Shown: positions 38,159 to 51,529 of the stretch, piece after piece
How positions within the stretch are numbered: the stretch's first letter is position 1
Layout of the letters: each line of letters begins with the position of its first letter
Source of the DNA: Pseudomonas gozinkensis
Lineage (GTDB): Bacteria; Pseudomonadota; Gammaproteobacteria; Pseudomonadales; Pseudomonadaceae
DNA length: 64,000 nt
NCBI RefSeq assembly: GCF_014863585.1
Contig: NZ_CP062253.1
Coordinates: 6,499,528 to 6,563,527, forward strand
Direction: 5' to 3'
The notes under the pieces: model-generated
The model's database searches: none
The model's input: the letters and a program-made list of their open reading frames with translations, nothing else
What the model was told of the DNA's origin: nothing
Position numbers and translations under genes: made by a program

Positions 38159-39085
38159 TTATTTCTCCTGATGAAATAACGCAGCGTTTTTCAGCGCCGG
38201 ATGTTCACGCAACGCCTGCACGATGAAATCGACAAAACTGCGTATCCGCGCTGGCGCCTTGCGCCCGCCCTGATACACCACGTGGATCGGCAAAGCAGGC
38301 AATTCAAATTCGGCGAGAACAATTTCCAATTCCCCGGAAGCGACTCTGCTGGCCACCTGATAAGACAGCACCCGGGTCAGCCCCAGGCCCAGCGACGCCG
38401 CCGTGATCGCAGCCTGATTGGCGGTGACCACCAGACGCGGCTCCGGTTTTACGCCAATGAGCTCACCGTGTTCCATGAATGGCCAACTGCGCTGCTGGCC
38501 GATGGCCGAAGTCGCCACCACCGGCGCCCCCGCCAGTGCCTGCGGATGCTTCGGCCGACCATGAACGGCAAAGTAACCGGGCGAACCGCAAATCACCCGC
38601 CGCACCTCGCCGACCCGGATCGCATGCTGATTGCTGTCCGGCAACTCGCCGATGCGTACCGCGACGTCGACGCCCTCCTCGACCATGCTCACCACTCGAT
38701 CGAGCAGCAGGGCATTGATGTAAACGTCCGGGTATTGCGTCAGATAACGCGCCATTACCGGCGTGACAAACAATTCGCCGAACAACACGGGGGCCGTCAC
38801 CGTCAACTGCCCACGGGGCTGGGTATGACTGCCGGCAGCGGAATCCTCCGCTTCCTGCACTTCGGCGAGAATCCTCCGACAGTCTTCCAGGTAGCGCAGA
38901 CCTGCTTCGCTCAAATGCACGCTGCGAGTGGTGCGGATCAACAACTGCGTGCCGATCCGCTGCTCCAGCGCCGCCACCGCCCGGGTCACGCTGGCCGCCG
39001 ACAGACCCAAGCGCCGCGCGGCAGCGGAAAAGCCCTGCTCCTGGGCGACGATGGCGAAAACCTGCATTTCCTGGAAGCGATCCAT
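38159..39085 (-). CDS. LysR family transcriptional regulator
   Basis: 308 residues. N-terminal HTH (MQVFAIVAQEQGFSAAARRL, SAASVTRAVAALEQRIGTQL) and a C-terminal substrate-binding-like domain. The RTTRSVHLSEAG segment and the SYQVA...ELPALPIHVVYQGGRK ending place it with AaeR/DmlR-type LysR proteins. Same strand as the downstream GST gene, which could be its target; the inducer is unknown. Confidence 0.9.
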   Translation of the reverse strand: MDRFQEMQVFAIVAQEQGFSAAARRLGLSAASVTRAVAALEQRIGTQLLIRTTRSVHLSEAGLRYLEDCRRILAEVQEAEDSAAGSHTQPRGQLTVTAPVLFGELFVTPVMARYLTQYPDVYINALLLDRVVSMVEEGVDVAVRIGELPDSNQHAIRVGEVRRVICGSPGYFAVHGRPKHPQALAGAPVVATSAIGQQRSWPFMEHGELIGVKPEPRLVVTANQAAITAASLGLGLTRVLSYQVASRVASGELEIVLAEFELPALPIHVVYQGGRKAPARIRSFVDFIVQALREHPALKNAALFHQEK

Positions 39086-39102
39086 GGTGCCCTCGATCCG
39101 GA

Positions 39103-39131
39103 TAAAAAAATCGCAGCCGAAGCTGCGATTT
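39103..39131 (-). terminator. Rho-independent terminator of the glmR-glmS transcript
   Basis: On the minus strand AAATCGCAGC (39131-39122) pairs with GCTGCGATTT (39117-39108) around a 4-base loop, and the T-run continues to seven (39110-39104). It follows the glmS stop by 25 bases and also separates glmS from the LysR gene. Confidence 0.9.
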
Positions 39132-39156
39132 CATGGGGTGATCAACTGTGGATAAC

Positions 39157-40989
39157 TTATTCCACCGTCACCGACTTCGCCAGGTTACGCGGCTGATCCA
39201 CGTCAGTGCCTTTGAGCACAGCGACGTAGTACGACAGCAGTTGCAGCGGAATGGTGTAGAGGATCGGCGACAGGATGTCGTGGATGTGCGGCATCTGCAC
39301 CACGTGGGTGCCTTCGCCGTTGGTCATCCCGGCTTTTTCGTCGGCGAAAACGATCAGTTCGCCGCCGCGGGCACGGACTTCCTGCAGGTTGGACTTGAGC
39401 TTCTCCAGCAGTTCGTTGTTTGGTGCAACGGTGACCACCGGCATGTCGTTATCCACAAGCGCCAGCGGGCCGTGTTTCAGTTCCCCGGCCGGGTAGGCTT
39501 CGGCGTGGATGTACGAGATTTCCTTGAGCTTCAAGGCACCCTCCATCGCCACCGGGAATTGCGCGCCACGGCCCAGGAACAGTGTGTGGTTTTTCTCGGC
39601 GAACAGCTCGGCAATCTTCTCTACGGTGCCGTCCATCGCCAGGGCTTCGCCGAGGCGGGTTGGCAGACGGCGCAATTCTTCGACCAGCTTCGCTTCGACA
39701 CCTTCGGCCAGCGAGCCACGTACCTGGCCCAGGGACAGCGTCAGCAACAGCAGGCCAACCAGTTGCGTGGTGAACGCTTTGGTCGAGGCCACGCCGATTT
39801 CACGACCGGCCTGAGTCAACAGGGTCAGGTCGGATTCACGCACCAGCGAACTGATGCCGACGTTGCAGATCGCCAGGCTGGCGAGGAAGCCCAGTTCCTT
39901 GGCGTTGCGCAGGGCGGCCAGGGTGTCGGCGGTTTCGCCGGACTGGGAGATGGTGACGAACAGGGTGTCCGGCTGCACCACCACCTTGCGGTAGCGGAAC
40001 TCGCTGGCGACTTCGACCTGACACGGAATGCCGGCCAGCTCTTCGAGCCAGTAACGGGCAACCATGCCGGCGTGGTAGCTGGTGCCGCACGCCACGATCT
40101 GCACGTTGCGCACCTTGGCGAACAGCTCGGCGGCCTGCGGGCCGAAGGCTTGTACCAGAACCTGATTCTCGCTCAGACGACCTTCCAGAGTGCGTTGCAC
40201 CACGACCGGTTGCTCGTGGATTTCCTTGAGCATGTAGTGGCGGTACTCGCCCTTCTCTGCGGCTTCGGCGCCATCGCTGTACTGCACGGTCTGGCGCTCG
40301 ACCGCCTGGTCGTTCACGTCCCAGATCTGCACGCTGTCACGGCGGATCTCGGCGATATCGCCCTCTTCCAGGTACATGAAGCGGTCGGTGACCTGACGCA
40401 AAGCCAACTGATCGGAGGCGAGAAAGTTCTCGCCCAGGCCCAGACCAATCACCAGCGGGCTGCCGCTGCGGGCAGCGACCAGACGGTCCGGCTGCTGTGC
40501 GTTAATCACCGCCAGACCGTAAGCACCGTGCAGTTCCTTGACGGTGGCCTTGAGAGCGACGGTCAGGTCGTGCAGATCCTTGAGTTTGTGGGTGAGCAGG
40601 TGGGCGATGACTTCGGTGTCGGTGTCCGAGGTGAACACGTAACCCAGCGCCTTGAGTTGTTCGCGCAGCGCTTCGTGATTTTCGATGATGCCGTTGTGCA
40701 CCACGGCGATGTCGCCGGAGAAATGCGGGTGGGCGTTACGTTCGTTCGGCGCACCATGGGTTGCCCAGCGTGTGTGGGCGATACCGAGACGACCGACCAG
40801 TGGGTGCTCGGCGAGCGCAGCATCCAGTTCACTGACCTTGCCCACCCGGCGCGTGCGCTCGAGGGTTCCGTCATTGGTCAAGACAGCCACGCCCGCACTG
40901 TCATAGCCCCGGTATTCCAGGCGCTTGAGGCCTTCGAGCAGGATGGCGGTGATATTACGTTCAGCAACGGCGCCGACAATTCCACACAT
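39157..40989 (-). CDS. glmS: Glutamine--fructose-6-phosphate aminotransferase (isomerising)
   Basis: 610 residues. Starts MCGIVGAV with the catalytic Cys2 of a class II glutaminase; [16 protein letters not shown] and LTHK follow. Two SIS isomerase domains ([26 protein letters not shown]) and the ending [12 protein letters not shown]. Makes glucosamine-6-P for cell wall and LPS. ATG 40989 gives the mature Cys2; the open frame upstream to 41019 is not used. Two bases downstream of glmR, likely same operon; no glmS ribozyme is expected in this phylum and none was seen. Confidence 0.97.
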   Translation of the reverse strand: MCGIVGAVAERNITAILLEGLKRLEYRGYDSAGVAVLTNDGTLERTRRVGKVSELDAALAEHPLVGRLGIAHTRWATHGAPNERNAHPHFSGDIAVVHNGIIENHEALREQLKALGYVFTSDTDTEVIAHLLTHKLKDLHDLTVALKATVKELHGAYGLAVINAQQPDRLVAARSGSPLVIGLGLGENFLASDQLALRQVTDRFMYLEEGDIAEIRRDSVQIWDVNDQAVERQTVQYSDGAEAAEKGEYRHYMLKEIHEQPVVVQRTLEGRLSENQVLVQAFGPQAAELFAKVRNVQIVACGTSYHAGMVARYWLEELAGIPCQVEVASEFRYRKVVVQPDTLFVTISQSGETADTLAALRNAKELGFLASLAICNVGISSLVRESDLTLLTQAGREIGVASTKAFTTQLVGLLLLTLSLGQVRGSLAEGVEAKLVEELRRLPTRLGEALAMDGTVEKIAELFAEKNHTLFLGRGAQFPVAMEGALKLKEISYIHAEAYPAGELKHGPLALVDNDMPVVTVAPNNELLEKLKSNLQEVRARGGELIVFADEKAGMTNGEGTHVVQMPHIHDILSPILYTIPLQLLSYYVAVLKGTDVDQPRNLAKSVTVE

Positions 40990-40991
40990 GC

Positions 40992-41768
40992 TTATTTCTC
41001 CTGACTGACAGTCGCGCAAATCAAGTTGATACCGCGAGCCTGAATCTGATCCCGTGCATCTAAAGGCAGGCGATCATCGGTAATTAGGGTATGGACACTG
41101 CTCCATGGCAGCTCCAGGTTGGGAATCTTGCGGCCGATCTTGTCGGCCTCGACCATCACGATCACTTCCCGCGCCACTTCCGCCATCACCCGGCTCAGGC
41201 CCAGTAATTCGTTGAACGTGGTGGTGCCACGCACCAGGTCGATGCCATCGGCACCGATAAACAACTGGTCGAAGTCGTAAGAGCGTAGTACCTGCTCGGC
41301 GACCTGGCCCTGAAAGGATTCCGAGTGCGGATCCCAGGTGCCGCCGGTCATCAGCAGCACAGGCTCGTGTTCGAGCTCGCTCAGGGCGTTGGCCACGTGC
41401 AGCGAGTTGGTCATCACCACCAGCCCCGGCTGTTGGCCGAGCTCGGGAATCATGGCGGCGGTAGTGCTGCCGCTGTCGATGATGATGCGGGCATGCTCGC
41501 GGATGCGCGTAACCGCGGCGCGGGCGATCGCCTGCTTGTATTTGGAAACGTTGAGGCTAGTGTCTGCCACCAGTTCCTGAGGCATGGTGATGGCTCCGCC
41601 GTAGCGACGCAGCAACAAGCCATGACTTTCCAGGGCGGCGAGATCCTTGCGAATCGTAACTTCCGAAGTTTCGAAGCGCTTGGCCAGTTCATCCACACTC
41701 ACTTCGCCCTGCTCGTTGAGCAAAGCCAGAATGTTGTGACGGCGCTGAGGTGTGTTGCGTTTCGACAT
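40992..41768 (-). CDS. glmR: DeoR family regulator GlmR
   Basis: 258 residues. N-terminal DeoR helix-turn-helix ([36 protein letters not shown]) and a C-terminal sugar-phosphate sensor domain ([27 protein letters not shown]). Located between glmU and glmS, as in P. aeruginosa, where GlmR affects amino-sugar metabolism. It likely senses glucosamine-6-P or a related sugar phosphate and controls glmS. Confidence 0.9.
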   Translation of the reverse strand: MSKRNTPQRRHNILALLNEQGEVSVDELAKRFETSEVTIRKDLAALESHGLLLRRYGGAITMPQELVADTSLNVSKYKQAIARAAVTRIREHARIIIDSGSTTAAMIPELGQQPGLVVMTNSLHVANALSELEHEPVLLMTGGTWDPHSESFQGQVAEQVLRSYDFDQLFIGADGIDLVRGTTTFNELLGLSRVMAEVAREVIVMVEADKIGRKIPNLELPWSSVHTLITDDRLPLDARDQIQARGINLICATVSQEK

Positions 41769-41846
41769 GACTGTTTAAGTTTCGATTCGAAAGATAACAG
41801 AAGCAATCAAAACCTATCAGGTGCAAATCGTCAAGCCGACGCCCAT

Positions 41847-41875
41847 AAAAAAGACCGCTGGCGGCGGTCTTTTTT
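41847..41875 (-). terminator. Rho-independent terminator after glmU
   Basis: GACCGC (41853-41858) pairs with GCGGTC (41864-41869), extended by A6 (41847-41852) and T6 (41870-41875). 22 bases beyond the glmU stop on the minus strand, within the 129-base gap before glmR. Confidence 0.88.
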
Positions 41876-41897
41876 TGAATCGAGCGTTGTGGATAAC

Positions 41898-43265
41898 TCA
41901 GCTCTTTTTGATCTTCTCCGGCCGCTTCCAGCCATCGATGTTCTTTTGCCGCGCCCGGCCAACTGCCAACTGCGCGTTATCCACATTCTGGGTGATGGTC
42001 GAACCGGCTGCGGTGGTCGCACCGGCAGAGATATCCACAGGTGCCACCAACGAGTTGTTCGAGCCGATGAACACATCCTCACCCAATACGGTTTTCCATT
42101 TGTTGGCACCGTCGTAGTTGCAGGTGATGGTGCCGGCACCGATGTTGGTGCGGGCACCGATCTCGGCATCGCCCAGGTAAGTCAGGTGGCCGGCCTTGGC
42201 GCCCTCGCCCATGCGGGCATTCTTCAGCTCGACAAAGTTACCCACATGGGCGCGGGCCTCCAGAACGGTCCCCGGACGCAGACGGGCAAACGGACCGGCA
42301 TCGCTACCTTCGCCCAACTCCGCGCCTTCGATGTGACTGTTGGCCTTGATTACCACGCCTTTGCGCAGGGTACTGTCCTTGATCACGCAGTTCGGGCCGA
42401 TGACTACGTCATCCTCGATAACGACCTTGCCTTCGAGAATCACGTTGATATCGATCAGCACATCGCGACCCACGGTCACTTCGCCACGCACATCAAAGCG
42501 CGCCGGGTCACGCAGGGTGACACCCTGAGCCATCAGACGACGACCGGCGCGCAACTGGTAATGACGCTCCAGCTCGGACAGCTGTTTACGATCGTTGGCG
42601 CCCTGCACTTCCATCGGATCGTGCGGCTGTTCGGTAGCGACGGTCAGGCCATCGCTGACCGCCATCTCGATGACGTCGGTCAGGTAATACTCGCCCTGAA
42701 CATTGTTGTTCGACAGGCGACTCATCCAGTCCGCCAGGCGGTTGGCCGGTACTGCCAGAATGCCAGTGTTGCCTTCGGTGATCGCCCGCTGCGCTTCGCT
42801 GGCGTCCTTGTGCTCGACGATGGCGGCAACCTTGCCATCGGCGTCGCGAACGATGCGGCCATAACCGGTCGGATCGTCCAGCTCGACGGTGAGCAAACCC
42901 ATCTGCCCGGGCACGACGTGCTTGAGCAGACGCTGCAGGGTCTCGACTTCGATCAACGGCACATCGCCGTAGAGAATCAGTACGGTATCGGCGGTGATGA
43001 AGGGAACAGCCTGGGCGGTGGCGTGGCCGGTGCCCAGTTGCTTGTCCTGCAGCACGAAATTCAGGTCGTCAGCGGCCAGACGCTCTCGCACCACATCGGC
43101 ACCGTGGCCGATGACGACATGAATGCGTTGCGGATCAAGTTGACGGGCGCTGTGGATAACATGACCGAGCATGGAATCGCCGGCAATCGGGTGAAGCACT
43201 TTTGGCAGCGCGGAGCGCATGCGGGTGCCTTGACCGGCCGCGAGGATTACGATTTCAAGAGACAT
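41898..43265 (-). CDS. glmU: Bifunctional UDP-GlcNAc pyrophosphorylase / glucosamine-1-P acetyltransferase
   Basis: 455 residues. N-terminal uridyltransferase with [21 protein letters not shown]-terminal left-handed beta-helix acetyltransferase with hexapeptide repeats ([15 protein letters not shown] onward), [28 protein letters not shown] spread over the active site. Makes UDP-GlcNAc for peptidoglycan and lipid A. Directly downstream of the atp operon but separated from it by a terminator. Confidence 0.97.
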   Translation of the reverse strand: MSLEIVILAAGQGTRMRSALPKVLHPIAGDSMLGHVIHSARQLDPQRIHVVIGHGADVVRERLAADDLNFVLQDKQLGTGHATAQAVPFITADTVLILYGDVPLIEVETLQRLLKHVVPGQMGLLTVELDDPTGYGRIVRDADGKVAAIVEHKDASEAQRAITEGNTGILAVPANRLADWMSRLSNNNVQGEYYLTDVIEMAVSDGLTVATEQPHDPMEVQGANDRKQLSELERHYQLRAGRRLMAQGVTLRDPARFDVRGEVTVGRDVLIDINVILEGKVVIEDDVVIGPNCVIKDSTLRKGVVIKANSHIEGAELGEGSDAGPFARLRPGTVLEARAHVGNFVELKNARMGEGAKAGHLTYLGDAEIGARTNIGAGTITCNYDGANKWKTVLGEDVFIGSNNSLVAPVDISAGATTAAGSTITQNVDNAQLAVGRARQKNIDGWKRPEKIKKS

Positions 43266-43325
43266 GACTGGCTACCAATCCTGGGTGGTCAGCAACTGCG
43301 ACCGGGTTTGTAGAATTCTGAAAAG

Positions 43326-43355
43326 AAAAAAGGGTAGCCGAGGCTACCCTTTTTT
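43326..43355 (-). terminator. Rho-independent terminator of the atp operon
   Basis: GGGTAGC (43332-43338) pairs with GCTACCC (43343-43349), flanked by A6 and T6 that extend the stem. It lies 29 bases past the atpC stop on the minus strand. Confidence 0.92.
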
Positions 43356-43383
43356 ATCAATCGCACAACAAGTGACTGACGGA

Positions 43384-43809
43384 TTAACCGCCAAACTTCT
43401 TGCGGATCTGCTGGACGGTGCGCAGCTGAGCTGCAGCCTCGGCCAGACGTGCGGACGCAGCTCCGTAGTCGAAATCTGCGCTCTTCTCGTGCAGAGCAGC
43501 TTCGGCAGCCTTGAGAGCTGCTTGAGCCTGAGCTTCATCCAGGTCGGCGGCACGTTGCACGGTATCGGCAAGCACCTTGACCATGTTCGGCTGAACCTCG
43601 AGGAAACCACCGGAGATGTAGAACACCTCGGCTTCCCCGCCTTGCTTGATCAGGCGGATCGGACCCGGCTTGAGATTCGTGATCAGCGGCGCGTGGCCCA
43701 GAGCGATACCAAGATCACCCAGAGCACCGTGCGCAATCACCATCTCGACCAGGCCGGAAAAGATTTCTCCTTCCGCGCTGACGATATCGCAATGGACTGT
43801 CATAGCCAT
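43384..43809 (-). CDS. atpC: ATP synthase F1 subunit epsilon
   Basis: 141 residues. N-terminal beta-sandwich ([37 protein letters not shown]) and C-terminal helical hairpin ([21 protein letters not shown]). Regulates F1 and links gamma to the c-ring. Last gene of the atp operon. Confidence 0.97.
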   Translation of the reverse strand: MAMTVHCDIVSAEGEIFSGLVEMVIAHGALGDLGIALGHAPLITNLKPGPIRLIKQGGEAEVFYISGGFLEVQPNMVKVLADTVQRAADLDEAQAQAALKAAEAALHEKSADFDYGAASARLAEAAAQLRTVQQIRKKFGG

Positions 43810-43854
43810 CTGATTGCCTCAACCTAAATTAGCGCCCGTTGCCGGGCGCCGGGA

Positions 43855-45258
<1,404 letters not shown>

Positions 45259-46119
45259 TTAAACCGCGGCAGCGCCGCCGACGATTTCCGAGATCTCTTG
45301 GGTGATCGCAGCCTGACGCGCCTTGTTGTAGATCAGCTGCAAATCGCTGATCAAATCACCGGCGTTGTCGGTAGCGTTCTTCATCGCGATCATCCGCGCA
45401 GCCTGTTCAGCCGCGTTGTTCTCGACCACCGCCTGGTACACCTGCGACTCCACGTAACGCACCATCAAGCCGTCAAGCAGCTCTTTGGCGTCTGGTTCGT
45501 AGAGGTAGTCCCAGTGGTGCTTGAGTTCCTGATCCGGGGTTGCCACCAGTGGAATCAACTGCTCCACGGTAGGCTGTTGTGTCATGGTGTTGATGAACTT
45601 GTTGGATACCACGGACAGGCGGTCGATACGGCCGTCCAGGTAGGCATCCAGCATCACCTTGACGCTGCCGATCAGATCATTGATCGACGGCTCTTCACCC
45701 AGGTGGCTGATAGCTGCAACGACGTTACCGCCGAAGTTGCGGAAAAAGGCCGCACCCTTGCTACCAACGACACACAGATCGATCTCGACGCCGTTTTCGC
45801 GGTTTACCGCCATGTCCTTGACCAGGGCCTTGAACAGGTTGGTGTTCAAGCCGCCGCACAGACCACGGTCACTGCTCACCACGACATAACCGACGCGCTT
45901 TACTTCGCGATCGATCATGAACGGGTGGCGGTATTCCGGGTTGGCGTTGGCCAGATGCCCAATTACCTGGCGGATACGCTCCGCATAAGGACGGCTAGCA
46001 GCCATGCGCATTTGTGCCTTGCGCATTTTGCTGACCGCCACTTTTTCCATGGCGCTGGTAATTTTTTGCGTGCTTTTGATGCTCGCAATCTTACTGCGAA
46101 TCTCTTTTGCGCCTGCCAT
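45259..46119 (-). CDS. atpG: ATP synthase F1 subunit gamma
   Basis: 286 residues, the rotor shaft. N-terminal helix [20 protein letters not shown] with [15 protein letters not shown], the conserved [15 protein letters not shown], and C-terminal helix [21 protein letters not shown]. Confidence 0.97.
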   Translation of the reverse strand: MAGAKEIRSKIASIKSTQKITSAMEKVAVSKMRKAQMRMAASRPYAERIRQVIGHLANANPEYRHPFMIDREVKRVGYVVVSSDRGLCGGLNTNLFKALVKDMAVNRENGVEIDLCVVGSKGAAFFRNFGGNVVAAISHLGEEPSINDLIGSVKVMLDAYLDGRIDRLSVVSNKFINTMTQQPTVEQLIPLVATPDQELKHHWDYLYEPDAKELLDGLMVRYVESQVYQAVVENNAAEQAARMIAMKNATDNAGDLISDLQLIYNKARQAAITQEISEIVGGAAAV

Positions 46120-46169
46120 GTAACACCTATCAGGTTAGCAAGCGGGAGCCTTGCGGCTCCCGCTGCGGC

Positions 46170-47714
46170 TTACCAGGTTTGGGTGGCCTTGAACTTCTCG
46201 ATACCAGCCTTCAGGCCAGCGTCGATTTCGTCATTGAAGTCACCTTTAACGTTGATCTTCGCCATCAAATCGGCGTGATCGCGGTTGAAGAAAGCAATCA
46301 GCGCTTGTTCGAAGCTGCCGATCTTGGCGATTTCAATGTCAGTCAGGAACCCACGCTCAGCGGCATACAGCGACAGCGCCATGTCAGCGATCGACATAGG
46401 TGCGTATTGCTTCTGCTTCATCAGCTCGGTAACGCGCTGACCATGCTCAAGTTGCTTGCGGGTCGCTTCGTCCAGGTCAGAAGCGAACTGGGCGAATGCC
46501 GCCAGTTCACGGTACTGAGCCAGAGCGGTACGGATACCACCGGACAGCTTCTTGATGATCTTGGTCTGAGCGGCACCACCCACACGGGATACCGAAACAC
46601 CGGCGTTCACTGCAGGGCGGATGCCCGAGTTGAACATGGCCGATTCCAGGAAGATCTGACCGTCGGTGATGGAAATCACGTTGGTCGGAACGAACGCGGA
46701 AACGTCGCCAGCCTGGGTTTCGATGATCGGCAGTGCGGTCAGGGAACCGGTTTTGCCGGTCACTGCGCCGTTGGTGAACTTCTCTACGTACTCTTCCGAA
46801 ACGCGGGATGCGCGCTCCAGCAGACGGGAGTGGAGATAGAACACGTCGCCCGGGTAAGCTTCACGGCCTGGTGGACGGCGCAGCAGCAGGGAAATCTGGC
46901 GGTAAGCCACTGCTTGCTTGGACAGATCGTCATAAACGATCAGCGCGTCTTCACCGCGGTCGCGGAAGAATTCACCCATGGTGCAACCGGAGTACGGAGC
47001 CAGGAATTGCAGTGCTGCAGATTCCGAAGCGCTCGCTGCAACGATGATGGTGTTAGCCAGTGCACCGTTTTCTTCCAGCTTGCGAACCACGTTGGCGATG
47101 GTCGATTGCTTCTGACCGATTGCCACGTAGACGCAGAAAATGCCGCTGTCTTTCTGATTGATGATCGCGTCGATCGCCAGAGCGGTTTTACCGATCTGAC
47201 GGTCACCGATGATCAGCTCACGCTGGCCACGGCCGACAGGGATCATGGCATCGACAGCCTTGTAGCCAGTCTGTACAGGCTGGTCTACCGACTTACGCCA
47301 GATCACGCCCGGAGCAACTTTCTCGACCGCGTCGGTCTCGGTGTTGCCCAGTGGACCTTTGCCGTCAACAGGGTTACCCAGTGCGTCGACAACGCGACCC
47401 AGCAGTTCCTTACCAACCGGAACTTCGAGGATGCGGCCGGTGCACTTGGCGCTCATGCCTTCAGCCAGACTGGTGTACGCGCCCAGTACAACGGCACCTA
47501 CGGAGTCTTGCTCCAGGTTGAGGGCCATACCGTAGACGCCGCCCGGAAACTCGATCATCTCGCCGTACATGACGTCGGCCAGACCGTGAATCCGCACGAT
47601 ACCGTCAGATACGCTGACGACAGTGCCTTCGTTACGGGCTTGGGAGGTCACATCGAGCTTTTCGATGCGGCCCTTGATAATTTCACTTATTTCGGAAGGA
47701 TTGAGTTGCTGCAT
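46170..47714 (-). CDS. atpA: ATP synthase F1 subunit alpha
   Basis: 514 residues. Starts [20 protein letters not shown]; Walker [39 protein letters not shown] spread over the alpha signature, and [17 protein letters not shown]. Non-catalytic nucleotide-binding subunit of F1. Confidence 0.98.
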   Translation of the reverse strand: MQQLNPSEISEIIKGRIEKLDVTSQARNEGTVVSVSDGIVRIHGLADVMYGEMIEFPGGVYGMALNLEQDSVGAVVLGAYTSLAEGMSAKCTGRILEVPVGKELLGRVVDALGNPVDGKGPLGNTETDAVEKVAPGVIWRKSVDQPVQTGYKAVDAMIPVGRGQRELIIGDRQIGKTALAIDAIINQKDSGIFCVYVAIGQKQSTIANVVRKLEENGALANTIIVAASASESAALQFLAPYSGCTMGEFFRDRGEDALIVYDDLSKQAVAYRQISLLLRRPPGREAYPGDVFYLHSRLLERASRVSEEYVEKFTNGAVTGKTGSLTALPIIETQAGDVSAFVPTNVISITDGQIFLESAMFNSGIRPAVNAGVSVSRVGGAAQTKIIKKLSGGIRTALAQYRELAAFAQFASDLDEATRKQLEHGQRVTELMKQKQYAPMSIADMALSLYAAERGFLTDIEIAKIGSFEQALIAFFNRDHADLMAKINVKGDFNDEIDAGLKAGIEKFKATQTW

Positions 47715-47735
47715 TGCTCTGCTGCCCCTTCAAAC

Positions 47736-48272
47736 TCAAGATTTCAATGCTTCGGCAAGTTTCGCGATTTTGCCGCGAATCGAGCCATCGATAACCAGGT
47801 CGCCGGCGCGGATAACGACACCACCTATAAGGGCAGCATCCTCCGCAACTTGCAGGCGCACTTCCCGGTTGAGTCGTGCACTGAGAACCTTGGCGAGTTT
47901 GTCTTGCTGTTCTTGGTTCAATGCAAAAGCACTGGTCACTTCAACGTCTACCGATTTCTCTTGTTCGGCCTTGTACAGGTCGAAAAGAGCGGCGATCTCC
48001 GGCAGAAGCGGGAGACGGTCGTTTTCGGCAACGACATTGATGAAGTTCTGTGCCTTGGCATCAAACTTGTCGCCGCACACGTCAATGAACGTGGCGGCCT
48101 TTTCTGCGCTCGTCAGTCGCGGGGCCTTGAGCACGCGCTGCATGGTGTCGTCTTGCGACACCGCTGCAGCCAGGCCGAGCATGGCTGACCAATTGGCCAG
48201 TTGCTGGTGGGCCTGAGCGTGCTCGAAGGCCGCCTTAGCGTAAGGTCGGGCCAACGTGGTCAGTTCTGCCAT
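47736..48272 (-). CDS. atpH: ATP synthase F1 subunit delta
   Basis: 178 residues. [14 protein letters not shown] at the N-terminus and the C-terminal strand-helix [29 protein letters not shown] are diagnostic. Joins the peripheral stalk to F1. 12 bases separate it from atpF. Confidence 0.97.
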   Translation of the reverse strand: MAELTTLARPYAKAAFEHAQAHQQLANWSAMLGLAAAVSQDDTMQRVLKAPRLTSAEKAATFIDVCGDKFDAKAQNFINVVAENDRLPLLPEIAALFDLYKAEQEKSVDVEVTSAFALNQEQQDKLAKVLSARLNREVRLQVAEDAALIGGVVIRAGDLVIDGSIRGKIAKLAEALKS

Positions 48273-48284
48273 GATCGCCCTCGC

Positions 48285-48755
48285 TTAGATTTCAGCAGCC
48301 AGTTGGTTAACCAGCTCTGCGTGCGCGTTTTGATCGATTGTGGCACCCAGGATCTTCTCGGCGCCGCCGACAGCCAGCAAGCCCACTTGGGCGCGCAGCT
48401 TGTCTTTGACACTGTTCAGTTCCTGTTCGATCTCGGCTTGAGCCTGAACCTTCACACGGTCAGCGTCGACGCGGGCCTTTTCAACGGCCTCTTCGACAAT
48501 CTGGTTACCGCGTTTCTTGGCTTGCTCGATGATTTCAGCTGCCTGAGCTTTCGCTTCGCGCAGTTGCTGACCCGCTTTTTCTTGGGCCAACTCCAGGTCG
48601 CGAGCTGCACGGCTGGCAGCGTCCAGACCATCAGCGATCTTCTTTTGACGTTCGTGCAGAGCGGCGATGACCGGAGGCCATACGAACTTCATGCAGAACA
48701 GTACAAAAATCAGGAACGCAACGGACTGGCCAATCAGGGTCGCATTAATGTTCAC
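48285..48755 (-). CDS. atpF: ATP synthase Fo subunit b
   Basis: 156 residues. One N-terminal membrane helix ([24 protein letters not shown]), then a long charged coiled coil ([22 protein letters not shown]...) of the peripheral stalk. Confidence 0.97.
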   Translation of the reverse strand: MNINATLIGQSVAFLIFVLFCMKFVWPPVIAALHERQKKIADGLDAASRAARDLELAQEKAGQQLREAKAQAAEIIEQAKKRGNQIVEEAVEKARVDADRVKVQAQAEIEQELNSVKDKLRAQVGLLAVGGAEKILGATIDQNAHAELVNQLAAEI

Positions 48756-48813
48756 GCCAACACCTCGCAGTTACGTTGTCCATCACACCAAATCACTCGG
48801 AAAATCCGAATGA

Positions 48814-49086
<273 letters not shown>

Positions 49087-49159
49087 TTACGTCGTATGGT
49101 TTAGGTTTTTTAGATTAAAGCGGTAAAACAAATCGTTTCATGGTGCCCCGTGAGGAGCC

Positions 49160-49181
49160 CCTTCCCGTTTGACCGGGAAGG
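49160..49181. other. Hairpin in the atpB-atpE intercistronic region
   Basis: CCTTCCCG (49160-49167) pairs with CGGGAAGG (49174-49181), 6-base loop, about 90 bases ahead of the atpE start in the transcript and without a T-run. It might protect or process the mRNA to raise AtpE output, which is needed in 9-12 copies per enzyme; this is inference. Confidence 0.55.
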
Positions 49182-49205
49182 ACATCAGACTAGTCGAGAC
49201 TGGTC

Positions 49206-50499
<1,294 letters not shown>

Positions 50500-50573
50500 C
50501 ACTATTGCTCTCCAATGGTCGGCTGCCGAAATTCAATAACTTGGCATAATTTGTGCCGACAAAATGCGCGCAG

Positions 50574-50602
50574 AGTATAGGGGCGGTTCTGCCCCTATTC
50601 AA
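50574..50602 (-). promoter_or_regulatory. Sigma-70 promoter of the atp operon, with an embedded palindrome
   Basis: On the minus strand TTGAAT (50602-50597), exactly 17 bases, then TATACT (50579-50574), about 75 bases before atpI. The spacer is nearly all an inverted repeat: ATAGGGGC (50577-50584) and GCCCCTAT (50591-50598) around a 6-base centre. It also lies 46 bases past the parB stop, so as RNA it could form a hairpin at the end of the parAB transcript. Confidence 0.75.
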
Positions 50603-50647
50603 CTGTCAGGTAGTGATTTCCGACTGCGCGCTACAAGAGGAATTGTT

Positions 50648-51520
50648 TCAGCGGATGTGTGCGAGCACACCTTGAAGCTCATCGAGGGAGTTGTAACCAA
50701 TCACCAACTGGCCTTTGCCCTTCTTGCCGTGGCGGATCTGCACCGCAGAGCCTAGGCGCTCGGCCAGACGCTGTTCGAGCCGGGCGATATCCGGGTCGGG
50801 TTTGGCAGGCTCGACCGGCTCCGGTTTGCCACTCAACCACTGACGAACCAGTGCCTCGGTTTGGCGCACGGTGAGGCCGCGTGCGACAACATGTCGCGCC
50901 CCTTCCACCTGCTGATTGTCCGGCAGACCGAGCAATGCACGGGCATGACCCATTTCCAGGTCGCCGTGGGACAGCATGGTCTTGATGACCTCAGGCAGCG
51001 CGATCAGGCGCAACAGGTTGGCCACGGTGACGCGGGACTTACCCACAGCCTCGGCAACCTGTTGCTGGGTGAGCTGGAACTCCTGCTGCAAACGCTGCAG
51101 GGCCACCGCCTCTTCGATCGGGTTCAGGTCTTCGCGCTGGATGTTCTCGATCAGCGCAATGGCGATCGCGGTTTCATCCGGCACGTCGCGGACCATCGCA
51201 GGAATGGTTTCCTGTCCGGCCTGCTGACTTGCACGCCAGCGACGTTCACCAGCGATGATCTCGAAACGACCGCCACCAATCGGGCGAACCACGATCGGCT
51301 GCATCACGCCCTGGGCCTTGATCGACTGCGCCAGTTCTTCCAGCGCCTGCGGATCCATGTCCCGGCGTGGCTGATACTTGCCGCGTTGCAGCAGATCCAG
51401 TGGCAAGTGCTGCAACTCACGGCTGTCGGCCTGTGCTGCTTGTTCTTCCAGCGAGCTGACAGTCGGACCGCTCAGCAGTGCATCCAGTCCTCGTCCGAGA
51501 CCTCGTTTCTTGACGGCCAT
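50648..51520 (-). CDS. parB: Chromosome partitioning protein ParB
   Basis: 290 residues. N-terminal ParA-interacting KKRGLGRGLDALL, CTP/ParB motifs (QYEPR-like KYQPRRD, GERRWRA), HTH (LTQQQVAEAVGKSRVTVANLLRL) and a C-terminal dimer domain. Binds parS; one such site is at 10965-10980. Nine bases after parA. Confidence 0.96.
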   Translation of the reverse strand: MAVKKRGLGRGLDALLSGPTVSSLEEQAAQADSRELQHLPLDLLQRGKYQPRRDMDPQALEELAQSIKAQGVMQPIVVRPIGGGRFEIIAGERRWRASQQAGQETIPAMVRDVPDETAIAIALIENIQREDLNPIEEAVALQRLQQEFQLTQQQVAEAVGKSRVTVANLLRLIALPEVIKTMLSHGDLEMGHARALLGLPDNQQVEGARHVVARGLTVRQTEALVRQWLSGKPEPVEPAKPDPDIARLEQRLAERLGSAVQIRHGKKGKGQLVIGYNSLDELQGVLAHIR

Positions 51521-51529
51521 GGGGACTCC

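Noticed and set aside
46107..48188. Long plus-strand open frames opposite atpA/atpH, and similar ones at 39148-41004 and 60286-62697
   Set aside because: Opposite strands of highly conserved genes (atpA, glmS, mnmE/yidC); no motif and no ribosome site.
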